From the NCBI RefSeq assembly GCF_900103165.1, contig NZ_FNKY01000001.1:1054001-1118000 (forward strand): a DNA stretch of 64,000 nucleotides. The letters are read 5' to 3'. Shown here one piece after another: positions 8,969-20,600 of this stretch (the stretch's first letter is position 1; every line of letters begins with the position of its first letter). The translations under genes were made by a program, and so were the position numbers. This stretch comes from Nitrosospira multiformis (GTDB lineage Bacteria; Pseudomonadota; Gammaproteobacteria; Burkholderiales; Nitrosomonadaceae). The notes below the pieces were generated by a model. It saw nothing but the letters and a program-made list of their open reading frames with translations, was not told the origin of the DNA and did no database searches.

Positions 8969-9010
8969 CAGGCTATATATCCTTGATAATTCGAGCTGAA
9001 CCGGCATGCG

Positions 9011-10714
9011 CTACATCTCGAGCAGTACTTTGAAATGCACACGCATATCTCCGGTCTGGATGTTGGTGGTGCTATTCCTGAAATTCCGTAAAGGCCAGGC
9101 AAAATCAAGTGCGCCGCTGAAAGCGCTAAGCCCCCTCTGGCCCTTCAGATTGTCCGGCGACCGGATCCTCATGCCAAATCCCGTACTCATGATGCCGTAT
9201 GACAAATCGGTGTCCAGGGTCTGGTAGTTATGGGTATAAGCACCGTCGACGAATACAAGCATTCGCCAGTCAATCAGATCCCCCGGCAGACGGGGGGTTT
9301 GCAGCCCCACCGAGCCTTGAAAACCGTTGTCACCGAGCAGTTGGGATTCCGGGTAGCCGCGCACCGTCTCGACCCCCCCGGCGCTAAACTGTTCATTATT
9401 GACGAGCGGCTGATTGGCTATCTGTGCGGATACTCTTCCCGACAGAATAAAATCCTTCGGCAGGGTTTGCTGACGCTGCAAATCGGATCGAAGGTAGATG
9501 AAATCAGCTTGGGCGCCATGCCGTTTGCATTCGAACTGATCTTCATAAACTCCTGGTATGCACTCTATCCTGCGCTCACTCAAAGGGCGTGTTGAGAAGT
9601 GAACTCCCAACCCCAGTTGCGTGGTGCCGTTTGTATCCTGCTGGGTGCCGTTGTACTGGAGGCTGATCGGGAAATAACGTATCGGCGTGTTGAGGCTGTC
9701 CGTTCCCAGTTGCACCGCCTGTTTGAAATTTTTATAGTCGAAACCAACTGCTAAACTGTGATAATAATTATCCAAACCGGTTAACGGCAGAACGAGCCGG
9801 GTTCCGACAATATCACCCTTGCCGATCACGTTTGTGCTACCCAGAACCGCGACATTGCTATTCGCATGAACGCCGTAGACGGCGAGCATGATGCCGCTGT
9901 CTCCCAAACCCATCAGGTAGGTTCCCGAAAAGACCTGAACCTGATCAAGATTCTCCGGCGCAATCTGATATTGAACATTCAGGCTATGCCGCCGCTGCCA
10001 GAGATTGTCATAACGGAGGGTACCAATCAGCCGCAACCGGCTGGTATTGGGACTGAAGCGGTCATTCAACTCCATGCTTGCGTAAAGTGGAGATCGATCC
10101 TTGACATTCAGATCGACGTCCACGGTACCCGGCGTTGTACCCGCGCGCAGTACAGGCGAGACACGCAGGCTGGCGGAGCGGTTCAGCGAGGCCATTTCTT
10201 TCTGAACCACCGGAAAATTGGGAACGCTTCCTTCGGCAAGGGAGGGCACCGCTTCACGAATAAGGCCCAGCGAGTAGTAACGCGAGTCTTTGATGCGTAA
10301 ACGTCCCACCTTGCCTTCAGTAACGCTTAATCGAACGACACCATCCTTGACATCCTGCTCGGGAATATCTACAAAGACCGTGACGAAACCGCTGTCCTTG
10401 TATGTCTGCTCCAGCGCCTTGCGCGCCGCCTCCAGGTCGTCAATTGTTTTTTGCTCTCCCATAAAAGGGTAAATAATCCTCTCCACGACCATCTGTGGTA
10501 ATACGGTGTTTCCTTCAATCTGAATATCGAGAATATCGAAAAGTAACTTCTTCTCGGTTTCCGCAATTTCCGTGTTTGCTTCACGAGCAGGCGAGGGCGT
10601 TTCCGCTGATACGGAAACGCTCGACCAGAATCCGAATTTGGCGGTTAGTGCGAACAAGCAAAGTATCCTGAAATTATGAAACACTCGGTGACCCAGTATT
10701 GTTTCCCGTCTCAT
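9011..10714 (-). CDS. FhaC/ShlB-type two-partner-secretion transporter (TpsB)
   Basis: A 567-residue Omp85-superfamily outer-membrane protein. It has a signal peptide, a POTRA_2-type domain (about residues 55-135, FDILDIQIEGNTVLPQMVVE), a second POTRA region, and a C-terminal 16-strand barrel with the conserved loop-6 motif VRGYPES. TpsB proteins export one large partner exoprotein across the outer membrane; the obvious partner is the exoprotein encoded upstream (11649-22058). The ATG at 10714 is preceded directly by an in-frame TTG. It ends in LLEM, lacking the usual terminal aromatic residue. The 3' end is followed at once by the ExbB-like gene. Confidence 0.93.
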   Translation of the reverse strand: MRRETILGHRVFHNFRILCLFALTAKFGFWSSVSVSAETPSPAREANTEIAETEKKLLFDILDIQIEGNTVLPQMVVERIIYPFMGEQKTIDDLEAARKALEQTYKDSGFVTVFVDIPEQDVKDGVVRLSVTEGKVGRLRIKDSRYYSLGLIREAVPSLAEGSVPNFPVVQKEMASLNRSASLRVSPVLRAGTTPGTVDVDLNVKDRSPLYASMELNDRFSPNTSRLRLIGTLRYDNLWQRRHSLNVQYQIAPENLDQVQVFSGTYLMGLGDSGIMLAVYGVHANSNVAVLGSTNVIGKGDIVGTRLVLPLTGLDNYYHSLAVGFDYKNFKQAVQLGTDSLNTPIRYFPISLQYNGTQQDTNGTTQLGLGVHFSTRPLSERRIECIPGVYEDQFECKRHGAQADFIYLRSDLQRQQTLPKDFILSGRVSAQIANQPLVNNEQFSAGGVETVRGYPESQLLGDNGFQGSVGLQTPRLPGDLIDWRMLVFVDGAYTHNYQTLDTDLSYGIMSTGFGMRIRSPDNLKGQRGLSAFSGALDFAWPLRNFRNSTTNIQTGDMRVHFKVLLEM

Positions 10715-10717
10715 CAA

Positions 10718-11222
10718 TACAGCGGCGGATAGACGTGCGACCGCGCTCGCCTTAATGCACGATGCATATGAGAATAAATTGCGTTAGCATCTCGCTCGGA
10801 CCTCGAAGCGGGCTGCGGCTGCCTGTCCTTAGGGCCTCATTCAATTGATGAATGCGTTGTTACAAAATTATTCAAATCATCGTCTGACTCATATATGCCG
10901 TCATGGGGGAAGGCCTGCGGAAATGCGAAAAAAATTCATTACGCATGGGTATCCGCTAAATCAACCAAAAGTCATATCATGCGGACATTCCTTCATTAAG
11001 CATTCAGACGGGATAGCAATATACGATTGAAGCGGATTTAAATGAACCTACAAAAAATGGTTTTAATATGAATTTTTATGCTAAGGGAATTCACGGGCTC
11101 TTCTCTAAAAGAGGCCAAAAATAGAAGATGCGATTCGGTGAAGGGAAGGTGGTGGCCGCCGGCTTTTTTGCCAGGCTTGCCTGATAAGGAAGGGGAATTA
11201 GGGACCGGTGCGATAGATGAAC
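10718..11222. other. Intergenic stretch between transporter and mobile-like element
   Basis: About 500 bases between the TpsB gene and the inverted-repeat element. I see no convincing coding sequence, RNA gene or clear promoter. The region is AT-richer in its middle (10840-11110). It could carry the promoter or leader for the transporter operon if that is not read through from the exoprotein gene. Confidence 0.5.
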
Positions 11223-11492
11223 TTAGGGCCTGTTAACACTTATTTCGCACCCGCGACGGTGACGGATTTCATCCAGCACGAGGCATGAGCCGCGCGGCGG
11301 AGCAGGCCTCCGTAAGCGGCGAGTAACGAAGGGCTGGATGAAATCCGTCCCGTCCCTTTGGGTTGCGCACAAAAAACGTGGATGCCGCGTTACGAAGCTT
11401 GGCCATAGGTTACTATGGCCTGCGCTTCGCGCCTTGCCTCCGCGTTTTTTGTGTAGCAACGCGGGTGCGAAATAAGTGTTAACAGGCCCTAA
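11223..11492. mobile_element. MITE-like element with perfect 33-bp terminal inverted repeats
   Basis: The 33 bases at 11223-11255 are the exact reverse complement of 11460-11492. The ends read TTAGGGCCTGTTAACAC inward, and a TA lies at the same place near both tips, as would be left by an insertion that duplicates TA. Inside are two further hairpins: GGATTTCATCCAGC near 11264 pairs with GCTGGATGAAATCC near 11331, and an arm with CGCACAAAAAACG near 11366 pairs with CGTTTTTTGTG near 11443. There is no transposase; a 92-residue open frame is only a shadow. It is probably a non-autonomous transposon remnant, sitting between the exoprotein gene and its transporter. Confidence 0.75.
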
Positions 11493-11648
11493 ATCTCTCA
11501 ATTGACTTGACCCTTGCCTTCTGGGGAAGCTTTGCTGCCGGATCAGGAGGATGGAAATGCGAGCAGCGTGCCGCGCCCGAATTTTGGGGAAGTTGGGTCG
11601 GAGTGATCAAAGGGGTGAGGAGTTTCCTATGGCCTCGCCTATGGATAA

Positions 11649-14600
11649 TTATTCGCCCAGACCCAGCACTTCAACGCGAATAAATGAAGGCATGAGCTGG
11701 CGGGTGTTGGACAGACCGGAATTGTTGGTACTTGCCGCACCACGCCCGAAATCATCGACAGTTCTTGTAACCGACGCTCCGACACTGGACCCTGCAGCCG
11801 CGGCGCCCGCCAGTACGCCGCTATCCGAAACCGGGGTGCCCGTTGCCACGCCACCCACACGAATATTATCCGCGCCCACTACCTGCACCGCGGCAACATT
11901 CAGGTTGCCAGCCACGCGAATTCCCGCATCCCCGGCGTCGACGATGCCCCTGGGCGCCAGCAGATCGACGGAACCCACGGTGGTTCCGGCGCCTGTCAGC
12001 AGCTGACCGATGCCGCTGCCCGAGACCGCGCCACTTGGATTGACAAATATATTGCCATTGGCATCCGTCTGTATCACCGGCGGCGGCGCTGCCGATGCAG
12101 TTTTCGCTCCTCTTCCGGCATCGATATTTCCATCGGAAGACCACAGCAGAATGTCACCTCCCTGCAGCGTGAGGATACGCGAGCGATTGACGGTGAAATG
12201 CTCCTTGGCAAAAGCGCGGATGGCTCCCTCGCCAAATGCCATGATGCCCAGATTGGCCGCCGCGGGGATATTGGGTCTGACAGACTCATCGATTTTCAAC
12301 GCTCCCAGCTCCGCCGGGGGGTTGGTCAGTCCTACCACCACCGATCCGCCGGGCGCCAACAGCGAGATATTGCCGTCCTGTTCGGTTTTGATCTGGCTGA
12401 AAAAGAGATTGATGTCACCAGCATAATCAGCTGCCGGGAACAAGGTCTGGATGGCGTCGTAGCCGCGGTCATAACTGGCGCCGCTAAGATTATGCTCCAG
12501 GCCGGTGGTCCTCAATTCGCTGTATAGAACCTGGGAGACGAAAGGCAGCTTCTGCGGATCGGGCAGGGAACGGAACGCTGCGAGCGCTTGTGCATCCGTC
12601 AGGCCGCCCTGGCTGGTGAGTTGCCTCATATAGGCGGTCAGCGCCGCCGGATGCGTGCCAGCCTGTGCGGTGCCCGCCACCAAGTACCGGTCTATGAAGG
12701 CGGTGTAGTTGGGAGTGCGCAATCCCCCGGTCGCTTCGCTACCCAGGCCCGCTGCCGCGACGATGCTGGCGCCACCCGCCGGCAGGCGCGCGTCGTCGGT
12801 GCTGCCCCGGGTGGTCACGCCCGCGCTGTTGCCCAGATCAAGGTTGCGACCTGCCAGTAGCTCCAGCAAACCCGGTCCTCCCACGCGGATACGATCATAA
12901 TTACCAAGCAATTTATTGCTCGCGGCGTCCTGCCTGATGTCGAAAATAATATCGCGGCCGGCCTGAAGCAGAGTTAAATCGGCCACATTTAAATTTTTGC
13001 TATCCAGATTGAGATTACTGATATCTTTGCCGGCAATGAATTGCGCTTGCTTGGGCAGGATGATCAGTTGGCTGTCACCAAAAATACTGCCCGTCTCGGC
13101 AATAACGCGGACTGGCTGAGTATCATTTCTATATAAGGGAAGGATGGGCAAAGCGGCAGTATCCAAATGAATGTCTGCACTTAAACCCGGGATTGTGGAA
13201 GTGCCGACGGCATTCAAAAATGGAGCCGGCCTGAGCGGGTTGGCAACGCGACCGGGATCGGCTTCATATATTCGTGTCATGCCACCAAAGGTGATGTTGC
13301 CATTGGCCAGCAGAGTCAACCCACCACTGGGAGAAGGAAATAGACGGGTCTCATTGACCTGCACATTTCCCGACAATGCTACGGCCTCAAGGCCTGCAGG
13401 ATAGACCTGCAAGTTCGGGTTTTTGAAGCCAGCCTTGGTTAACCCACTAGCGGGCAAGCTGTCCAGGATCGCGCCAACGTTGTTATTGAGCGTCAGATTG
13501 CCCGCAACACTGGCAAGATTAAGCTTGCTTGTCGTTGAGTAGGTATAGAAAAACGTGGGCGTATTGTTTAGATTGTTGCCGAGTGTGTTAGCGCGAGCAG
13601 CAGGCAATGTCGTAGCGTTCAACACCCCTTCCAGGGTAGCATCCTTGCGCGCCCGAACATCGATTTTGCCGTCGCCCAGCACCAGCAGCGTATAAACAGG
13701 AGTGGTATCAGAGGAAGATCCGTCAGCGGTATCCTGTACGGCACGTGCGGAACCCAGCGATCCGCCGGCGCTGATCAGTGCGTGGCCGCGATCAACCTGG
13801 AATATGCCGCTGTTGACATCCCCCCCTGCCAGCAGGGTCAGATCGCCGCCGCCCTGTATCACCAGGTTGGCGGGATCGGGGACGGAACCGGCCGCACCTG
13901 CGAGCCGCCCGTTGGTTGGAATCACGGCGGAGAGGTTATTGATATTATTGCCGGCTTTTACCGCGATATCGCCGCCGCCCAGTGCGCCGATCCCTTGCTG
14001 GAAGCTGGCAAAATTGACCCACCAGGTCGTGTTCTGGTTTGCGGCTATGGTGCCATCGCCATCGGTGTTGACTTTGCCGCGGCGCCATAGCCAATCGGCG
14101 ACCAGTTGCTTGCTGGGCGCGCTGGTAATGTCCTGTCCCGCCTGGATACTGATATCCCCGCCACCTACGGTGTAGTTTGCGCCCAGCGATGCATTCAGGC
14201 GATTGACAGGCAGCTTGAACAGATCTGGATCGATCGCGATACCCGCTGTTCCAGCCGTATAGATCACCGAAGCGGAGGCATTGGGCTGGGTAAAGCTATC
14301 CGTGGCTTGGTCGTAGCCAAGCCGTACATCACCCGCGGCCGCGACATCGATATCGCCGGTGCCGGTGCGTATCAGCTTGCCGGGTGCAAGAATGAAATGG
14401 CCATCCGGCGTAGTGGTAACACTCAATGGGTCCGCGCCGGATAAGTCTGCGCCGCCAACCAGCCGGTAGGACCACGAGGGGCCGGTCCCCAGCGCGGCGC
14501 CCGGCGCGGCTGTGGCAAAGCCATCGCTGATACTGCCTTTGACGATGAGATCGCCGCCTGCACGCAGGGTTAGCATGCCCGGTTCGTCTCCGGCACGGCT

Positions 14601-17600
14601 GGCCGAATAGAGATTCCAGTCGCTGTCGACTGTCAGGTTGCCGGGGGATAGGACTTCCACCCCGGGCCGGATGTGGAAGGCACTGTCGCCGCTTTTGCCC
14701 AATGTATCCAGGATCGTATTCTTGTGAGCCATGAAGCTTGCAATATCGGCATCGATCTGGCCGAAGCCCAGCGTGGCGCCGTTCGTGCCGCCCGCAGTCA
14801 GCGTATCCACGTTACGGTAAACCTGGACTGCTTCCAGCACTGTGGCGGAAGTACCCTGGATAGCCGAATTCAGCCCACTCACTGCCACGCCATCACCTGC
14901 ACCGCTGCCAGTACGCGGTGCGCGCAACAGCACTTCGCCCCCCGTACCACCTGTGCCGGCGCGGACATCGATCTGGCTGCCGGTTTGAAGGTCGAGCGTG
15001 CCAGCTGCCGTGCCCAGCACGACTTTTCCACCCTGCTCACCGGTTGCCGTGGCGTCGGCCCGCAAAGTCGCACCCTGGGTCAGCGTCACGCCGTTGTTTG
15101 CATGAAGCTCGATCCGCCCACCGGTGGCGCCGCCGGCGGCGATGGTGCCAGCTACGGTAATGGCGCCCTGATCGGCGCTAAGCTTGTACTGGTGGGCATG
15201 AACGATATCGGAGGCCGCTATCAGAATGTTGCCGGTGCGAATACGCGTATCGACCGATTGGGTAAAGCCACCGGCGGCCAGCGACCGGTTCAACGCGGAG
15301 TAGCTGCCCAGACCCAAATTCATGACATCGAGTTCGAACGTACCTTGATGCTTACCGGCAGCAGCGGTGCCGGCCCGCAGGTCTCCGTCCAGGAACAGGG
15401 AGCCGTGCCCGGCCCTGATGGATAAAGTCCCGGCATCGCTGCCATTGCCGCCCACGCTACCATCGGCCGCGTTTGTCGCGCCGGCGAGATCAACCACGGC
15501 GGCGGATAGCGTCCCGGCCGCTGCTTTGATATCGACGTTACCGCTGGCGGACTGGAGGCTCACTTTGCCCGCGGGGGCATAAGCGCTTATCCCTCCCAGC
15601 TTCTTATCGACGCCCGAGGCTTCAATGCGCGAGCCTGCCTGCAGGGTAACGTTATCCTCGGATTGAGCGCCGGTGGCCTGCAGTGCCAGTTCCCCGGCAC
15701 GTACCGAGATCAAGCCGCCCTGGCTGATTTGCGTGCCGCTGATCGCAAGTTTTCCGCCTATGCCGGCGTCCGCCAGTGCTGTACCAGCGCCGGTACCCGA
15801 CCCTGCTTGATCGATATTTACCCTGCCGTCCACGTTGGTGATACTTTGGTCCGCGCCGGTCGATGTGCCCAGTCGCGCCGATTGCAATTGCAGATCGCCC
15901 GCATTCGCCAGATCGAGCTTGCCATCACCAGTTGCCACAATATCCTTTTGCGCCTGGATATGTACGGAGGAGAAGCCATCGATGTGTTTTTCGCCTTCAC
16001 CGATGAACAGACGGCCGGAGTTGGGCGCATCGCCATTGAGCGCAAGAACGGTCAGGCTGCCGCTGCCGTCGCCCGCGCACACCGTGGCGCAAGCCGCCTG
16101 ATTGAGGTTGGTCAGATTGACGGAGGCCGCCTGCAATAGTTTGTTATCGGCACCATGACCCACCAGCCCCCAGCCATCGAGATGAAGACTGTCGAGACGC
16201 GGCTTGCCATCCGCATCGATACTTCCCAGGACCAGGGAGCCATACAAATCGATGGTGCTGTAGCTGCGCACGGTCAGTTCGGTGAGTTCGCTAAGGCTTG
16301 ACAGCAGAGAGGAGGTCAGGTTGAGACCGGCGCCCGGCGTATCAGGGGGCGCATCGCCCATACTGACCCTGCTCGACGAGAGCGCGATGGCGTGGGCGTC
16401 GATGCGGGCGGAAGGTGCGATCCGGCTATCCGCCGCGGCATCCAGGATAACGCTGCCGGTGCTTGCGATCCTTGTCTGATCTTCCACGATCAAGGTGCCC
16501 AGCAAGGCTACCGAGGGATCTGCGATCGCACGGTTGAAGTTGGGCTGAGGCGCCTCCGCGACGCGAAGCAGGGCGCCATCTCCGTTCACCTGCAGCGCGC
16601 CGGCGCTGTTATCCAGTGTTCCCTGGCTGCGAATGGAGCTGCCGGACCGTGCGACGACTTGCTGCTTTGCCGCCAGGATGATTTCCGGCGCGAGCAGGGT
16701 AGCCGCCGTGCTATTGCGCAGTTCGACCCGCTCGGCGCCCACCGTGAGCTGGTCGCCTGAAGAAGAGGTGGTGCGTCTCCCGCCTATGAGCAGGCTTTGG
16801 GCGCCCAGGCTGTTGAGTCCCGAAGTCTGCAACTGCAACGTACCGTCGTCCGGACCCAGACTGTCCACCAGACTGATGTAGGGGGCTTCCACCGATACCT
16901 CGCCACCACGGCCATCGCGCACAATGGCGTTACCCTTTGCATCCTTCCCAACGACGAAGGTAGCCGTGCTGAAACCGATAGTGCCATTCAATAATAGTGC
17001 ATCGGTGGCGGCAAGCTGGAGCTGTCCAGCGTCCGCGGCGATTCTGGGAATGACCGTTCCGGCGGAAACCGCCGTTTCAGAGAAAAACTGGTTCGAGAAA
17101 CTGTCGTTATATTGCGATTGCGTTCGTACTACGCTGCCAGGCGTGACGTGAAACAGGGAGGTTCGGCTATCGGCAATATCCGTGCCTGCAACCGCCGTGC
17201 GCCCGGCCACGATACTGGAACCATCCATCTGCGCGAACACGGTCCCGAGGGGGAGATCCTGGTACCCAAGTGCGGCGGTAAGCACAGGAAGCGGCATATC
17301 CCGCACCCCCTTCACGGTGGAAATCGCGTACGCGCCCGGCAACAGGGCGTAGCGGGCCGGAAGCAGCACATAATAGCCCGCCGCCAGGCCGGGCACGCCG
17401 CTCAGATAGACCGTGTCACCGACGCTCACCCCGGAGCCGATCTGATACTGATGGTCGAGCGGGGCAAATACCGATGGTGAGGTGGTTGAACTGAAGGCGG
17501 GGAGGATGGCCGCGGTATAACGGCTATCCAGCACATCCTGCGAACCGCCCGGTCCCGCCACGAATTCATACGCATACAGGTCGCCGCCACCGGAAAGATC

Positions 17601-20600
17601 AGCCCTTGCACCACTAGCGATAGTCACGGCGGGCGCATTCAAGGATATTTGCTTCGCTAACGGTGATGAGATGAGGTTTGATGTTGCCGGGTCGACCTGG
17701 TACACCCAGGATTTTCCATTCTGCACGCTGCCGAAAGGGATTAGCTTGCCATCGCCGGATACCGAGGTCACGCTGCCATCCTGCAGCGTGACGCCGCCGG
17801 TCGCATTGAAGGCGATCTGCCCCAGCGGCGCGCGCACTACTCCGGCCTGGTTGATGGTAGTGGCGTTGACCGTAAGCTTGCCGCCCGCGGAAAGCGGTGT
17901 GTCGCTCAGGCTGCCGCCATTGGACAGGAAGGTTACCGCACCGGGCGCATAGGCGCCCTCCGGATTGAGGGTGAAATTCGCCCGGGTTACGGGGTAAAGC
18001 TGAGCCGCCTGGAATATCAGGTTGCCGGCGGTTTTGAGCGAACCCGTAAAATTGGTGGTTGAATCGGTCAAGCTGTAGGAAAACCGGATATCGCCGTCGC
18101 TGTGATAGCGTGCGGTGGAAAATCCGTCGAGTAGGCTGTTGCCGCGGATATCCACCAGCTTGGCGCTGACTGTCAGCGTCGCATTGCCAGTTGCCGGGTC
18201 GCGGACCGGCAACGTGCCTGCCCCGGGCTGGTTTTTACCATTGACATTTCCCAATGCCACATAGGCCGCCTGCAGGTTGGCGGAGGCGCCCGGATTTCCC
18301 CTCAGCACCGGCGCATCCAGCGTCAGGCTGCGCCTGGCAGCGAGATCCACGCCTCCATCGATTGCGATGACATCCGTACTCTTGAGTTCGATCTGGTCGA
18401 AGCCGCCAGCCTGGAGCTGTCGCGCACTGATCCGGGCGGTGCCGTTGGCCGGAGCGGTAGGCAGGCCGGTAACCGGGTCCGAGGTGAGCGTCAGGATGCG
18501 ATCCTGTGTCGGGTAAATTCCCGCGCCCCCTCCCAATGCTCCATTCGGATTGATGGTTCGATCATATAAATCCAGCCCGATGGACAATCTGCCTGCGGCA
18601 GCGCCCGGGACGGACGCCGCTTTACCAAGCAAACTACCGTTGACAGCCATGCCCTCCCGTGCTTGCAGACTGATTTCACCTCCCGCTCCGGCAATGGCGA
18701 TGGTTTGCACGCCTGTGGTAGTGAACTGATCTATCTCGCCCCTGGCTCCGGAAACATCGATCAACGATCCGGACTCCAGAATCAGATCGCCTTTATTCGC
18801 GCTCAAGATTACGCTGCCCGCGTCCAGCATCCTGCCCTTGCGCAGGCCGTCCGCGCTATCCCTGCGGATCTGTGCCACGCTGCCTGCCTGCAATCTTGCG
18901 CTACTGCCTACCAGTAAATGCTGATTGCTTACGAAGCCTTCCGTATTGTCATCCTCGCTGGCGATAATCAATCCCGGCGCCACACGCAGACTGATGTGAC
19001 CCGCCGGCGCGTCGATGGAGCCGAGAACTTGCAGATTCTCACGTGCGGAAAGCGATACCGACGCACCGGGGTCGGTGATAATGGAAGCTCCCACCCCCAT
19101 GGTCAGGTTGCCCAGTCCCAGCCGGCTCAGGGCGCTGGTCGACGCCAGTGTCAGGCTCACCGGGCTGCGGAACAATTCATCCAGCGTACCGATGCGGCTG
19201 AAAGCCGACATGGCGGTTCCGGTGGGCCTGATCAGGTAGCTTGCATCCGGTATCCAGTTCTGCATTTGCGGGCGGATCTGCGTACCGGCTACAATCTCCA
19301 GGTTGTTTACTCCAGTCAGGCTATACGACGCAAAGCCGCCTTGGCGGAACGCGGCCGGATCGATCCAGTATTCCCCGCTGTTTCCTGAAGGCGCTCCGCC
19401 TATCCTGACCGTGGGGGCAGTGATGGCGAGCGTGCCGCCATCGAATAATCCATAGCCCAGCAGTACTCCGCGCATTTCAACCGCGCCCAGCATATTGCCG
19501 GCGTTATCAACACTTGTCGAATTCAACTGGATGTTTCCGCCCTTCCCCGCAGTCAGCTTGTTATTGCTATCCACCCACCCGCCGCCGGACACATCGATCT
19601 GGCTGCTGGCCCCGACCACCACATTCTTGAGGGCGGTCAAAGTCACCTTTCCGCCGTCGAGCAACAGGGGCGCATTATCTGCGGTGGCGAAAATAAGCGG
19701 AGAATTGTTGACCCATCCGCCGCGCACGTCGATTTGCGTGCCCGGAGCCAGTTGAACGCTACCTTCCCGGCTTTTCAGGCTGACCTCGCCTGAAAGGATA
19801 GTGATGTTGCCGGCTACATTAATGTCTGAGGTTGCCAGCGCAGAAAAGGCTCCGCCGGGCGAAAGCCGCAAATCCGTGGCGGCAGAGAGATGGATCGTGT
19901 CATTGCTGAACAAATGCAGGCTGGAGAAACCGCCCTGTTTTATTAAATCAGCCGATAGCTGCAGGCTTTGCCGGGATTCCGGCGGCGCCGGGGTACCGGA
20001 ATCGAATCCCTGCAGCAGACCGGGAGCCGACTGGCTTAGTACAATGTTCCGGGCGCGGAAATCCGGGGTTTCCCCCCCGTTTACTTCCTGGCTGGCTTCG
20101 CCAATCACCAGCGTGCCGCCCTTGGGCAGGTCGGCCTCAATGCGCTGCAACAGTCCCGGGGTTGCATGCGCCCGCAACGCCCCTTGCAGTGCCGCCCAGG
20201 GCGTACTTACGGAGATCGTCCCGGCGGATTGTCCTTCCGTATATCCCTGTAATACCGGGCGGGGCGTCGCCACGATGGTGGTGGTACCCCATTTGCCTGA
20301 CGTGACGGTATATCCGTCGGCAAAGCCTATGTAATTGATGTCGATGGGCGCGTCGGCGATATTGTAGATCCTCCCATCGCTCCCCAGCAGGGTCGTGGTG
20401 CGATCAAGTCCCTGTTGATACTGGATGGTGCCGCCGGAGACATCGAGGATCGAGCCGCTTTTGGTGATCACGTCACCGCCGGAGTCCAGCGAAATACTGC
20501 CGGCCTGCGTGAGTTTTTCGGAAATCCCACGCCCCAGATTATTACGGAACGGAGCGATATCCGCCAATGGGGTGCCTTTGCGGAGATCGACCGTGACCGT

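Noticed and set aside
11223-11501. 92-codon open frame inside the inverted-repeat element
   Set aside because: It is made of the inverted repeats read as codons and does not look like a transposase.
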